Positions 40,937 to 51,518 are shown, numbered from the stretch's first letter. The stretch is DNA of 64,000 nt from an uncultured Bacteroidia bacterium (GCA_943787465.1 CALSMN010000005.1:247480-311479); one strand, 5' to 3'. Numbers and translations are program-made. Notes: generated from the letters alone by a model not told the origin.

Positions 40937-41797
40937 ATGATATTAGTTGCCGACAGTGGATCTACAAAATGTGATTGGATGATCATCGATCAGGATAACA
41001 CCAAGCATAAAACAAATACAATGGGATTTAACCCATTTTTTCATTCAACTGATTTCATTTTAGCTAAGATTCAAGAAAACGAGTTGTTTAATACCTATCA
41101 ATCTCAAATTAAAGAAGTCTATTTCTATGGTGCAGGATGCTCTAGCGCACCCCGTAAACTAATCCTAAAAAATGCGTTGAGTCAATTTTTTACTACTGCA
41201 GAAAAAATTGATATCGATCATGATTTGACAGGAGCGGCATTAGCGACGACACCTTTTAATCCAGGCATTGCTTGCATTTTGGGAACTGGATCTAATTCCT
41301 GCTATTATGACGGACAAAAAGTTTACGAAGAAGTACCCGCTCTAGGCTATATATTGGGTGATGAAGGAAGTGGAGCCTATTTTGGTAAAATACTGCTTGC
41401 AGACTGGCTATATAAAAGAATGCCAGCTGATTTAGCCAAAAGTTTTGAGTCTCGTTATACATTGACTAAAGAAGGAATTTTTAGTGCAATCCATCAGGAG
41501 TCTAATCCGAATGTCTATTTGGCCAGTTTCATGCCTTTTGTCAGTGAAAATAAAACGCATCCTTATATGAAAGATATGGTATATCAAGGGTTGGCAAAAT
41601 TTTGTAGCATACACATTTGGTGCTTTGATAATTTCAGAGATATCCCGGTTAATTTTGTTGGATCCATTGCCCATTATTTTAAAGATTTATTAAAAGAAGT
41701 AGCTGACAATCATAGATTTACAATTGGAAATATCGAGAAAAAGCCGATTGACGCATTAGCTGAATACCATCTCAACCATCAAAAAGAAATGTCATGA
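40937..41797 (+). CDS. BadF/BadG/BcrA/BcrD-type ATPase, N-acetylglucosamine kinase-like
   Basis: ILVADSGSTKCDWMI, LGTGSNSCYYDG, GDEGSGAYFGK. Confidence 0.88.
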   Translation: MILVADSGSTKCDWMIIDQDNTKHKTNTMGFNPFFHSTDFILAKIQENELFNTYQSQIKEVYFYGAGCSSAPRKLILKNALSQFFTTAEKIDIDHDLTGAALATTPFNPGIACILGTGSNSCYYDGQKVYEEVPALGYILGDEGSGAYFGKILLADWLYKRMPADLAKSFESRYTLTKEGIFSAIHQESNPNVYLASFMPFVSENKTHPYMKDMVYQGLAKFCSIHIWCFDNFRDIPVNFVGSIAHYFKDLLKEVADNHRFTIGNIEKKPIDALAEYHLNHQKEMS

Positions 41798-42444
41798 GTT
41801 TAGCGGCCATTATTTATAACTTGGACGGCGTGATTACGGATACCGCCAAATATCATTTTGAGAGCTGGAAGTGGGTAAGTAAGCAACTTGATTATAAACT
41901 ATCCGAAAAACAGAATTTAAAACTCAAAGGAATTGGTCGAAAAGAGTCGCTAGAAAAAATTTTAAAATGGAGTGGATCACGTATTTCTGAAGCTCAAAAA
42001 CAACATCTTCTCCAAATGAAAAATCAAATGTATTTGGAATTCATAGATACCATGACTCCTTCAGAAATCTTTCCAGGGTTTAAAAAATTTAATTCTTCTG
42101 TCAAAGAAAATGGAATTAAGGTAGCCATTGGTTCAAGCAGTAGAAATGCAATCCGAATCATTGATAAATTAGATTTAGTGCTTGACTTCCACGCCATTGT
42201 TGATGGTGGTATGACAGAACATACTAAACCAGAACCTGATATTTTTCTTTTAGCTGCAGAAAAACTGCAAACACCTACCTCATCTTGCCTAGTTATTGAA
42301 GACTCACAAGCTGGACTTTCCGCTGCCAAGAAAGCAGGTATTAAGGGCGTTTTGTATGGGGAAGATAAAGGACTGAAGGGGGCTCAACTTCAAATAAAAA
42401 ATTGGGAGCATGCCCATTTAGATAAGCTAAACGATTTATTCTAG
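41794..42444 (+). CDS. HAD-family beta-phosphoglucomutase homolog with Asn at the nucleophile position
   Basis: IIYNLDGVITDTAKYHFESWKWV (canonical FDLDGVITDTA), SSSRNAIRIID, TKPEPDIFLLAAEKL, VIEDSQAG. Confidence 0.88.
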   Translation: MSLAAIIYNLDGVITDTAKYHFESWKWVSKQLDYKLSEKQNLKLKGIGRKESLEKILKWSGSRISEAQKQHLLQMKNQMYLEFIDTMTPSEIFPGFKKFNSSVKENGIKVAIGSSSRNAIRIIDKLDLVLDFHAIVDGGMTEHTKPEPDIFLLAAEKLQTPTSSCLVIEDSQAGLSAAKKAGIKGVLYGEDKGLKGAQLQIKNWEHAHLDKLNDLF

Positions 42445-42494
42445 TTTTTAAATAGAATGCATGGTTATCCATGTTTTCATAATAGTAATCCTAT

Positions 42495-43733
42495 TTGCAG
42501 CTCCTATCAAAAATCATCCATCATCCAGTAACTAAGCAGATCACGCTTTATCTATGCTTACTTTTAGTTATAGGTGAGATATCCCGAGATATTTTTCGCG
42601 ACGGTGATTTTGCTGGTTACATTTCTGCAGGAAAGTTAGCTTGGAATAAGCTGCCGATTTATAGTGATTACAAAAACACGTGGCCCCCTTTTTTTTCGTT
42701 AGTGAGTATTCCGATTTATGGTCTTAATCAAATTAGTTTTGTAGGTTTAAGATTATGTTGGTTAATAGGAATTGTAGTTGCAAATTTTTATATCATTCAA
42801 TGGGTCATAGGTCAATGCACAACCTATCAACTCAGAATTAGACCCAATGATCACAACAAAAATCAAATTGGATTAACTCATCCCCTATTTTTAGTTAGTT
42901 TCTTATGCACACTTCGAATTTTTCTTGAGGAACTGAGTAATCTTCAAATCAACCTATTCATACTTGCCATCAGTATGTATATTCTAAATTTAATTCTAAA
43001 CGAAAAAAATATTTTTGCTGGCTTGCTTCTTGGCTTGATTATAAGTATCAAAGTTTATCCATTAATTATTTTGGGCTTTTTATTGTTTAAACGTAAGTTT
43101 ATTCCCGCCATATATTCCGTTATAGGTTTAGCTATCTCAACCAGTTTAGTTTTTGTTTATTTCGGCTATCAAGAGGGGGTATCGCTTTTCCATTCTTGGA
43201 CCACTACACAAGTAGTCAATGGTATGAAATGTGAGTTTATGAATCAATCCATCTGGGGGTGGTTATGTGGGCTATTTACAGCTAATCCTCGGATGGATGG
43301 ATTGGATTATTCCATTCTAAATCTATCTCATTCTACTTTTAAAATAAGCACATTAGGAATCATTAGTCTTTTAGGTTTTTTCTTCGCATATCGATTTTAT
43401 CAAACCAGAAATCATAAAAATGCATGGATAGTCCAATACATCATTACGTTATCATTAATTCCAATTATTTCCCCATTGGCATGGAAATACTACTATGTTT
43501 TCCTAACACCACTTGTGGTACTATTGGTCAATCGTTTCCAAAAATATAAAACTTCACCATGGTTTTATGTCCCCATTTTAGGGATAACGTTCACTTCTGA
43601 ATTGTTTATCGGCTCCCACTTTTCGGATATTACTGAGGCAATGGGCATTATTCCATTCAGCGCATTGATCTTATCTATTTATGCCACACAATGTTTGTTG
43701 GAATTTAAGGAAGAATCATCAACAACTGATTAA
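42495..43733 (+). CDS. GT87-like (DUF2029) polytopic membrane glycosyltransferase
   Basis: About 10 hydrophobic segments; GLLLGLIISIKVYPLIILGFLLFKRK. Confidence 0.78.
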   Translation: MQLLSKIIHHPVTKQITLYLCLLLVIGEISRDIFRDGDFAGYISAGKLAWNKLPIYSDYKNTWPPFFSLVSIPIYGLNQISFVGLRLCWLIGIVVANFYIIQWVIGQCTTYQLRIRPNDHNKNQIGLTHPLFLVSFLCTLRIFLEELSNLQINLFILAISMYILNLILNEKNIFAGLLLGLIISIKVYPLIILGFLLFKRKFIPAIYSVIGLAISTSLVFVYFGYQEGVSLFHSWTTTQVVNGMKCEFMNQSIWGWLCGLFTANPRMDGLDYSILNLSHSTFKISTLGIISLLGFFFAYRFYQTRNHKNAWIVQYIITLSLIPIISPLAWKYYYVFLTPLVVLLVNRFQKYKTSPWFYVPILGITFTSELFIGSHFSDITEAMGIIPFSALILSIYATQCLLEFKEESSTTD

Positions 43734-43781
43734 AATTGCAAGAAATACCCATATCAAGGATTATATGATAATTTTGTTGAT

Positions 43782-44222
43782 ATGACCAAGGAGGAAAAAT
43801 ATAAGCAACTTCTTCAAAGTGCATCTCCAATAATTGATTCTACGGTAGACGATATAGCCAATATGGCCAATCTAAGTCGTTTAATTTATGATGAATTTGG
43901 TTTTCATTGGGTAGGTTTCTACAGAGTATTCAAAGGTCGGCTTACCTTGGGTCCATTTCAAGGACCAATTGCATGTACATCTATTGAAATGGGCAAAGGA
44001 GTTTGTGGTATGACTTGGAAAAATAAACGTTCGTATATCGTTGATGATGTGCATGAGTTTGATGGCCACATTGCGTGTAGCCCCTATTCCAATTCAGAGA
44101 TTGTTGTTCCTTGTATCCGAAATGGAGAGGTATTTGCTGTTTTGGATGTGGATAGTACTACAAAAGCTCAGTTTGACGCAATCGATCAAGCCTACTTAGA
44201 ACAATTGGTTGCATTGCTATGA
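43782..44222 (+). CDS. GAF-domain free methionine-(R)-sulfoxide reductase
   Basis: Three Cys in the expected pattern (PIACTSI, GKGVCG, GHIACSPYSNSEIVVP). Confidence 0.9.
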   Translation: MTKEEKYKQLLQSASPIIDSTVDDIANMANLSRLIYDEFGFHWVGFYRVFKGRLTLGPFQGPIACTSIEMGKGVCGMTWKNKRSYIVDDVHEFDGHIACSPYSNSEIVVPCIRNGEVFAVLDVDSTTKAQFDAIDQAYLEQLVALL

Positions 44223-45562
44223 GTTTCGCAAGAAAATATGCTATCTGGTTTAAGCGAATTTTACCCTCCCCATTTAGTATCGCACTCCTTCTTACTTGTA
44301 TTGTATTTTTTGTCGCTTGGTATAACTCTGAACAATCCGCATCACATTTATTAAAAGAATGGCAAGAAGGTTTGTGGAATTCCAATTTACTTGCCTTTGC
44401 ATTTCAAATGATGCTAATGTTGGTATTGGGATATACGTTAGCTTTAACCCATTTTTTTGAGCGAATCATCAATACCATCATTCATCCCATTAAAACGAAT
44501 GCACAGGCAGCTGGTTTGGTTGCCTTAACAACTATAATTGTTGCGTTATTTAATTGGGGTCTTGGATTGATTTTCGGAGCTATAATAGTCCGAAAAATTG
44601 GAGAAAATTTTACCCTGCGAAAACTCGAACTAAACTATCCATTAATTGGAGCTTCGGGCTATGTAGGACTCATGGTTTGGCATGGAGGCATCTCTGGCAG
44701 TGCTCTAGCAAAAGCAGCAGAAAATAATCACATTCAACAAATCACTCAAAATAGCACACTGCCAGACCATATTTCCTTTAGTGAAACTGTTTTTAGCACT
44801 ATGAATCTTGTTACAACGGTTCTTCTACTTCTCATCCTTCCAGGAGTAGCTTACGTATTAGGAAGGATTTCCAAAACTCAAATTCCAAGTATTCAAACGG
44901 TAAAAAAAGAGGAAAAAGTAGAATCTTTGAGTGAGGGTGCAGAACGATTAGATACCTCAAAAATCATAGGTAAATTAGTAGGAATCATAGGTGTAGTAAC
45001 GGCCGTTTATCTTGCCATTTCAGCTCGAAACAATCTCGGCTTTATTAACCCCAATTATATTAATTTTTGCTTGTTAAGTCTCAATCTAATGTTCCATCAA
45101 AATATTCGACGGTTCTTGCAGTCGGTAGACCAAGCTATTCAAGGAGCATCGGGTATATTGATCCAGTTTCCATTGTATTTTGGAATTCTAGCTCTAATGC
45201 AAAGCGGAGGACTAATTGAAAGTATTTCTCAAGGATTCATCACGCTCTCCAATACATTTACTCTGCCGATATATACTTTCATAAGTGCTGGGATTGTCAA
45301 TATTTTTGTGCCTAGTGGTGGCGGACAATGGGCATTGCAAGGACCTATCATTCTTGATGCAGCAAATCAATTGAATGTTCCGCTCCCTAAAATTATTTTA
45401 GCATTGGCCTATGGTGATCAAATTACCAATATGCTACAACCTTTTTGGGCACTACCATTGCTTAGTATAACTGGCTTAAAAGCAAAAGAAATATTACCTT
45501 ACAGCTTGTTATTTATGCTTGTAGGTATACTGATATTTATCAGTGTTTTGATACGCTTCTAA
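44219..45562 (+). CDS. AtoE-type short-chain fatty acid transporter
   Basis: FVPSGGGQWALQGPI, YGDQITNMLQPFWALPLL, many TM helices. Confidence 0.88.
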   Translation: MSFARKYAIWFKRILPSPFSIALLLTCIVFFVAWYNSEQSASHLLKEWQEGLWNSNLLAFAFQMMLMLVLGYTLALTHFFERIINTIIHPIKTNAQAAGLVALTTIIVALFNWGLGLIFGAIIVRKIGENFTLRKLELNYPLIGASGYVGLMVWHGGISGSALAKAAENNHIQQITQNSTLPDHISFSETVFSTMNLVTTVLLLLILPGVAYVLGRISKTQIPSIQTVKKEEKVESLSEGAERLDTSKIIGKLVGIIGVVTAVYLAISARNNLGFINPNYINFCLLSLNLMFHQNIRRFLQSVDQAIQGASGILIQFPLYFGILALMQSGGLIESISQGFITLSNTFTLPIYTFISAGIVNIFVPSGGGQWALQGPIILDAANQLNVPLPKIILALAYGDQITNMLQPFWALPLLSITGLKAKEILPYSLLFMLVGILIFISVLIRF

Positions 45563-45577
45563 TTGATTGTACCTTTG
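45548..45577 (+). promoter_or_regulatory. Promoter TTG-N19-TACCTTTG 4 nt upstream of miaE GTG start
   Basis: TTG 45548-45550, TACCTTTG 45570-45577, start 45582. Confidence 0.6.
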
Positions 45578-45581
45578 TTAG

Positions 45582-46190
45582 GTGCAAACTACTGAAAATA
45601 CAAAAACTACGTTAGGCCTTGAAATGGCAACAGATCCACGATGGGTAAATATTGCTGAAAAAAGCATTGAATTTATACTTACAGACCATGCCTGGTGTGA
45701 ACAAAAAGCTGCCATTCATGGGATAAGCATTATCAGTCGATTCAGTCAGTTTCCTCAAATCGTAGATACCCTAGCTCCCATTGTTGCGGAAGAATGGGGC
45801 CATTTTCGAAAAGTTCTAAAAGAGTTGAAAAAGCGAGGCTATGAGTTAGGACCACAACGTAAAGATGAATATGTCAATCAACTTAATAGCTTCATTAAGA
45901 AAGGAGATCATATCAACAAACAACTCATCGAATACTTGCTCTCATTTGCAATGATAGAAGCTAGAAGTTGTGAGCGTTTTAGATTGTTGAGTCTATATAT
46001 TAAAGATCCTCATTTAAAGTCCTTTTATCACGAATTCATGGTGAGTGAAGCTGGTCATTACAAAGCATTTATTCAATTAGCTAAATCATTTGAAGACGAG
46101 AAATACATCACTAACCGATGGAATGAATTTGTGCAATTTGAAGCAGCAATGGTAAACAAAATTGCCCTTCGAGGGGATCGAATGCATTAA
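45582..46190 (+). CDS. miaE: tRNA 2-(methylthio)-N6-isopentenyladenosine hydroxylase (MiaE)
   Basis: TDPRWVNIAEKSIEFILTDHAWCEQKAA, EEWGHFRKVL, EARSCERF; GTG start. Confidence 0.92.
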   Translation: MQTTENTKTTLGLEMATDPRWVNIAEKSIEFILTDHAWCEQKAAIHGISIISRFSQFPQIVDTLAPIVAEEWGHFRKVLKELKKRGYELGPQRKDEYVNQLNSFIKKGDHINKQLIEYLLSFAMIEARSCERFRLLSLYIKDPHLKSFYHEFMVSEAGHYKAFIQLAKSFEDEKYITNRWNEFVQFEAAMVNKIALRGDRMH

Positions 46191-46191
46191 T

Positions 46192-46503
46192 ATGTTTGTC
46201 TTTAAAACCATCATATCCTTTCTTAAGGACAAAGAGTATAGGCAATTATTGATCACTACCTTTTTTATTATTTCAGGAGGTAGCATCACGTATCATTTCT
46301 TGGAGGGTTGGTCATGGATTGACTCTATTTATTTTTCCTTTGTAACACTAACCACTGTAGGTTTTGGTGATTTTGCACCTCAAACAGATGAAGGAAAACT
46401 TTTTACGATTTTATATATCATCTTGGGAGTGGGTATGATTCTGAGTTTTATTAATGCCATTTATGAGCACTATCGAAAACAACGGCATAAGAAAGTGAAA
46501 TAA
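46192..46503 (+). CDS. Two-TM potassium channel family protein
   Basis: Pore signature TLTTVGFGDFAP; preferred start ATG 46192. Confidence 0.88.
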   Translation: MFVFKTIISFLKDKEYRQLLITTFFIISGGSITYHFLEGWSWIDSIYFSFVTLTTVGFGDFAPQTDEGKLFTILYIILGVGMILSFINAIYEHYRKQRHKKVK

Positions 46504-46506
46504 AAA

Positions 46507-47274
46507 ATGGGAACAGGAATTATTAAAAACTCAATGAAACTTGCAAATTTTATCCTTCAGATATTCAATATGCAAATTCAATTTAAGCATACTGGAACAT
46601 TTCCCGTAACCATTAATTCATTAGGAACAAGTCATACCATTGAAAAAATCTTAAAAAAACTGATTCAATCCAATATACATGATCAATTTTACTTTGTTCA
46701 AATCGGAGCAAATGATGGGCATTCATTTGACCCAATCCATGAGTATATTATAAAATATCAACTTACGGGGATTTGTATAGAACCCATTGAATCCTATTTT
46801 AACGAATTGAAAATTACCTACAAAGCATATCCACAAGTAAAACTTATTCAAAATGCAATATCTGAAACAAATGGCCTTATTTTGATGCATAAGGTAATTG
46901 AAGAAGCCTCACTAAAACTTCCAACTTGGACAAAAGGAATTGCATCTATACATGAAGACCATCATCAACGTACGGGAATACCCAAATTTGCAATAGAAAC
47001 AGAAACGGTACATTCAATCACTTTTGAAGCCTTAATTCAACAAGAAAATATAACGCATATAGATTTATTAGTTTTGGACACTGAAGGATATGACATTAAA
47101 ATTTTATCAATGATTGATTTTAGTCAGATAAAGCCCACAATCATTTTCTTCGAACATCTATATAATCATCATGCCATATCCGACAATGAACTTGGCGAAT
47201 TAGTAACTAATTTTCAAGAAAGGGGCTATCTTGTTCATGTCGGTGCATCTGAAATGTTGGTATATTTACCTTAA
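46507..47274 (+). CDS. FkbM-family methyltransferase
   Basis: FVQIGANDGHSFDPI, GICIEPIESYF, HIDLLVLDTEGYDIKIL. Confidence 0.87.
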   Translation: MGTGIIKNSMKLANFILQIFNMQIQFKHTGTFPVTINSLGTSHTIEKILKKLIQSNIHDQFYFVQIGANDGHSFDPIHEYIIKYQLTGICIEPIESYFNELKITYKAYPQVKLIQNAISETNGLILMHKVIEEASLKLPTWTKGIASIHEDHHQRTGIPKFAIETETVHSITFEALIQQENITHIDLLVLDTEGYDIKILSMIDFSQIKPTIIFFEHLYNHHAISDNELGELVTNFQERGYLVHVGASEMLVYLP

Positions 47275-47282
47275 AATTGGCA

Positions 47283-47310
47283 TAAAAAAGCCTCCCTATG
47301 GGAGGCTTTA
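47283..47310. terminator. Bidirectional Rho-independent terminator between FkbM gene and rplT
   Basis: AAAAAA-GCCTCCC-TAT-GGGAGGC-TTT. Confidence 0.88.
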
Positions 47311-47332
47311 AAATATTGTTTTAACGTTTAAT

Positions 47333-47680
47333 TTACTTTTTCACTTTCTTCACGATAGCTGCAAAAGCTTCGGGATGATTCATGGCTAAATCGGCAAGAA
47401 CTTTACGATTAAGTTCTATTCCTTGCTCATGAACACCACCCATAAATTGAGAGTAGCTCATTCCGTGTAATCGAGCACCAGCATTAATCCTAGTGATCCA
47501 AAGGCGACGGAAATTTCGCTTATTATTTTTTCGGTCTCTATAGGCATATTGCCATGCTTTTTCAACTGCATTTTTGGCAACGGTCCATACATTCTTTCTT
47601 CTACCAAAGAATCCTTTGGCATGTTTCATCATTTTTTTACGTCTCCTCCTTGAGGCTACTGCATTTACTGATCTTGGCAT
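47333..47680 (-). CDS. rplT: 50S ribosomal protein L20
   Basis: [32 protein letters not shown]. Confidence 0.98.
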   Translation of the reverse strand: MPRSVNAVASRRRRKKMMKHAKGFFGRRKNVWTVAKNAVEKAWQYAYRDRKNNKRNFRRLWITRINAGARLHGMSYSQFMGGVHEQGIELNRKVLADLAMNHPEAFAAIVKKVKK

Positions 47681-47769
47681 TTTTTTTCTTTTTTTTTAAA
47701 CTAGGCGTCTTGCCTGGGCAAGCTCTTTTTTTTGGCCTGAATAAGGGTTAAACTTTTCGCTGTTGCGAA

Positions 47770-47970
47770 TTACTTTCCGATTCTTAACAAAAATTTGATG
47801 TTACTTTCATCTGATGGATGAACTAAACCACTATGTCTAAGAGCAAGTTTTCTTTTCTTAGACTTCTTTGTCAAGATGTGACGCTTAAATGCGTGCTTTC
47901 TTTTAATTTTACCGGTTCCCGTGATTCTGAATCTCTTCTTCGCACTGGAGTTGGTTTTCATTTTTGGCAT
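47770..47970 (-). CDS. rpmI: 50S ribosomal protein L35
   Basis: [33 protein letters not shown]. Confidence 0.98.
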   Translation of the reverse strand: MPKMKTNSSAKKRFRITGTGKIKRKHAFKRHILTKKSKKRKLALRHSGLVHPSDESNIKFLLRIGK

Positions 47971-47989
47971 TTTTCTCTCTTTTTAAAAT

Positions 47990-48526
47990 TTATTTTGGTG
48001 CTAAAACAATAATCATTTTTTTGCCCTCCATTTTGGGCATTTGCTCTAATTTGGCTACCTCTTGCAATTTTTCTGCAAATTGTAACAACAAAAGCTCTCC
48101 TCGCTCCTTAAACACAATGGATCTACCTCTGAAAAAAACATACGCTCTCACTTTATGTCCCTCATCAATAAATTTTTCAGCATGTTTTAATTTAAAATTA
48201 ACATCATGTTCATCCGTGTTGGGTCCGAATCGAATTTCTTTAATATCCGTTTTTACTTGTGTAGACTTTAACTCTTTTGCTTTTTTCTTTTGATCATACA
48301 GAAACTTTCGATAATCAATCACTTTACAAACAGGAGGATTTGCTTTAGGCGAAACTTCAACCAAATCTAATTCTTGTTCTTCAGCTAAAGCAAGAGCTGA
48401 CGCTAAATCTACGATACCTTGTTCCACATTATCACCCACTAGACGAACAGGGTCTGCAACAATGTATTGATTTATTTTATGGGGGTCTTGCACCCTCCCT
48501 CTAAACGGTTTTCTTTTTTTCTTCAA
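47990..48526 (-). CDS. infC: Translation initiation factor IF-3 (TTG start)
   Basis: INQYIVADPVRLVGDNVEQGI, EISPKA-like EVSPKANPPVCKVIDYRKFLY. Confidence 0.97.
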   Translation of the reverse strand: MKKKRKPFRGRVQDPHKINQYIVADPVRLVGDNVEQGIVDLASALALAEEQELDLVEVSPKANPPVCKVIDYRKFLYDQKKKAKELKSTQVKTDIKEIRFGPNTDEHDVNFKLKHAEKFIDEGHKVRAYVFFRGRSIVFKERGELLLLQFAEKLQEVAKLEQMPKMEGKKMIIVLAPK

Positions 48527-48531
48527 ATATT

Positions 48532-50463
48532 TTATTCTTTTGTTAACAAGGAGTTAAAGTAAGTTACAAACTCCTCTAATTTAAATTTGCCCACATCACC
48601 TTCTCCTTGAATCCTAACCGAAACCTCTTGATTTTCAGACTCTTCCTCACCAACAATTAGCATCACTGGAATTTTGGAAGCCCATGCATCTCGAATTTTT
48701 CGACCAATTTTCTCGGCTCGTTCGTCGACAAGGCCGCGAATATCGTGTTTATTCAGGAATTTTAAAACTTTATCTGAGTAATCGTGGTACTTTTCGCTGA
48801 TAGGAAGTATCGCTACTTGCTCTGGACTTAGCCAAAGTGGGAAATTCCCTGCGGTATGTTCAATTAAAATACCAATAAAACGTTCCATGCTTCCAAATGG
48901 AGCCCGATGTATCATTACAGGTCTGTGTTTTTCATTATCTGGCCCAATATACTCCAAATCAAAACGCTCTGGTAAATTATAATCCACCTGAATAGTGCCT
49001 AGTTGCCAGCTTCTTCCAAGTGCATCTTTCACCATAAAATCTAACTTAGGACCATAAAATGCTGCTTCTCCATACTCGGTTACCGTCTTCATGTCACGCT
49101 CTGCCGTAGCCTCTATAATTGCTCGCTCTGCTTTATCCCAATTCTCATCACTGCCTATATACTTCTGTTTATTTTCTGGATCACGCAAAGAAATTTGGGC
49201 TGTAAAGTCTTCAAAACCCAATTTACCAAATACATGCATCACCAAATCAATAACGTCTACAAATTCTGCTTTTAACTGATCTGGTGTACAAAAAATATGA
49301 GCATCATCTTGAGTAAATCCTCTTACTCGGGTTAAACCATTTAATTCGCCACTTTGCTCGTATCGATATACTGTGCCAAATTCTGCAATACGTAGCGGTA
49401 ATTCTTTATAACTTTTAGGTTTAAATTTAAACACCTCACAATGGTGAGGGCAGTTCATAGGCTTAAGCAAAAACTCTTCATCTTCGTTTGGAGTTCGAAT
49501 GGGTTGAAAACTGTCTGAACCATATTTTTCATAATGCCCAGAGGTGATATACAATTCTTTTCGGCCAATATGAGGAGTTACCACTTGTTTATACCCTCGT
49601 TCGATTTGTGCTTGACGCATGAAATTCTCTAGTCGTTCGCGAATAGCTGTTCCTTTGGGTAACCATAATGGAAGGCCCGCTCCAACTTTTTCACTAAACA
49701 TGAACAACTCCAGTTCTTTACCTAATTTTCGGTGGTCTCGTTTTTTGGCTTCTTCAAGTAATTCCAAATGCTCTTTAAGCATTCCTGCTTTAGGAAATGA
49801 AACACCATAAATACGCGTCAATGATTTATTATTTTCATCCCCTCTCCAGTATGCTGCAGCCACATTGAGGAGTTTAATTGCTTTAATAGAAGCCGTATTT
49901 TGAATGTGTGGCCCCCGACATAAATCGGTAAAATTTCCTTGGGTATAAAATGTAATTGAACCATCTTCTAGGCCATCAATCAGTTCCAGTTTATATGGAT
50001 CATTTTTTTCAGTAAAATAAGCGATGGCCTCTGCTTTAGATACATTTTTACGATCATAAGTGTTGGCTTGTCGAGCCAATTCAACCATTTTTTGCTCTAC
50101 TTTATCAAAATCATGGGAAGAAAATGGATGATCTCCAAAGTCAACATCATAATAAAAACCAGTGTCGATAGCAGGACCTATGCCTAATTTAACGCCAGGA
50201 TAAAGAACCTCTAATGCTTCTGCTAACAGATGGGAACTGCTATGCCAAAAGGTTTTTTTTCCATCTAAATCGTCAAACTTCAACAGACTTAATGTGGCAT
50301 TTTCATCGATAGGACGATCTAAATCCCAAACTTCGCCATTGACTTTGGCACTGACAATCGAACGTGCAAGTCCCTCGCTTATACTTTTCGCTATTTCTAA
50401 AGCCGTGGTTCCGGCTAGGACTTCTCGAACTGAAGCGTCGGGTAATGTTATTCTAATATTCAA
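48532..50463 (-). CDS. thrS: Threonyl-tRNA synthetase
   Basis: TGS domain, [25 protein letters not shown]. Confidence 0.98.
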   Translation of the reverse strand: MNIRITLPDASVREVLAGTTALEIAKSISEGLARSIVSAKVNGEVWDLDRPIDENATLSLLKFDDLDGKKTFWHSSSHLLAEALEVLYPGVKLGIGPAIDTGFYYDVDFGDHPFSSHDFDKVEQKMVELARQANTYDRKNVSKAEAIAYFTEKNDPYKLELIDGLEDGSITFYTQGNFTDLCRGPHIQNTASIKAIKLLNVAAAYWRGDENNKSLTRIYGVSFPKAGMLKEHLELLEEAKKRDHRKLGKELELFMFSEKVGAGLPLWLPKGTAIRERLENFMRQAQIERGYKQVVTPHIGRKELYITSGHYEKYGSDSFQPIRTPNEDEEFLLKPMNCPHHCEVFKFKPKSYKELPLRIAEFGTVYRYEQSGELNGLTRVRGFTQDDAHIFCTPDQLKAEFVDVIDLVMHVFGKLGFEDFTAQISLRDPENKQKYIGSDENWDKAERAIIEATAERDMKTVTEYGEAAFYGPKLDFMVKDALGRSWQLGTIQVDYNLPERFDLEYIGPDNEKHRPVMIHRAPFGSMERFIGILIEHTAGNFPLWLSPEQVAILPISEKYHDYSDKVLKFLNKHDIRGLVDERAEKIGRKIRDAWASKIPVMLIVGEEESENQEVSVRIQGEGDVGKFKLEEFVTYFNSLLTKE

Positions 50464-50485
50464 AACAAATCTCTTTTGATCAGGG

Positions 50486-51518
50486 TCATTCTTGATTGCC
50501 TAGCTGAGTTAGTCCCGTTTTGGCAAGTGCAAAATTAGGGTCTATTTCTAAACATTTCGTATAATTTTCCATTGCTTTTTCAAAATTACCCATTTGCTGA
50601 AAACATTGACCGATTCGATTATATGCTTTAGCAAAATCTTCTTTGAGGCGGATACATATCTCAAAATGATCAATAGCCGCTGCATACTTCTTTTCCTCCG
50701 CCAATATATTTCCTGCATTGTAGTATGCTAAAAAATGTTGTGCATTGAGATCAATCGCTTTTTGATAATGGGCCATTGCCTGGGTATTATCTCCCCTTTT
50801 CTGATACAATAAACCCATAGCATAGTATACCTCATCACTATTGGGGTCCGTGTTTAGTGCTTGCTGAAAATATCTTTGTGCTTGTTCCCAATCTTTTTGA
50901 TTTTGGTAAATCAATCCCAATTGCATACTGCTATTATAATCTGCTCCCAAAAGTTCGATGGTTTTTTTTAAAAAAATAAATAGCCTGTGTCGTATCTCCT
51001 TTTTCTTTGTGCAACATAGCACTATAAAAATGACCATTGGCATGAGCAGGATCTAAATTTATCAACTTCCCCAATTTGATTTGGGCATTATCAAACTGCC
51101 GAACAAAATATAAAAACTGAGCATGTTTGAAGACCGCCTCCACATCGTTGGGGTTTATGTTTTCGGCTTTTTTATAATATGCCAAAGCGTTGGTTGTGGA
51201 ATCTGCTGCAAAATACGCATCCCCTAGTTGGTAATGAATAACTGCGTCATTGGGTTCTAGCTCAATAGATTTAAGATAATCGGCAATGGCTAAATCAAAC
51301 CTTTTCTCTTTTAATAAAACTTCTGCTCGTTGAACATAGTATCGTGCTACGTTGGGTGATTTGTCAATTTTTTTACTCCATTCTCTAGCTTCAAGGCTGA
51401 GGGTAGTATCGGATGCTAAGCTTGTTTCCGCTGAAGTGTTTGACGTATCTCTACAACCCAGGAAGAATATCCCCAAAAACACGAATCCTAAAATTATGCT
51501 AAGACGTATATTTTTCAC
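50486..51518 (-). pseudogene. TPR-repeat lipoprotein split by a frameshift (ORFs 50934..51518 and 50486..51043)
   Basis: GTG start, lipobox FFLGCRD; TPRs continue across ORFs if one base is skipped at the T7A8 run (about 50955-50969): TQAIYFFKK then TIELLGADYNSSMQLGLIYQ. Confidence 0.8.

Noticed and set aside
46378-46389. Possible unusual selectivity filter in the potassium channel (TVGFGD)
   Set aside because: Phe in place of Tyr in TVGYGD is known in functional potassium channels, so not remarkable
47554-47751. 65-aa plus-strand ORF across rplT start
   Set aside because: Antisense to a ribosomal protein gene, low-complexity Phe-rich translation of A-rich DNA
50955-50969. Programmed -1 frameshifting at A AAA AAC in the TPR gene
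   Set aside because: The second ORF is in the +1 (equivalently -2) frame, so a -1 slip would not join the two halves; homopolymer error or transcript slippage fits better
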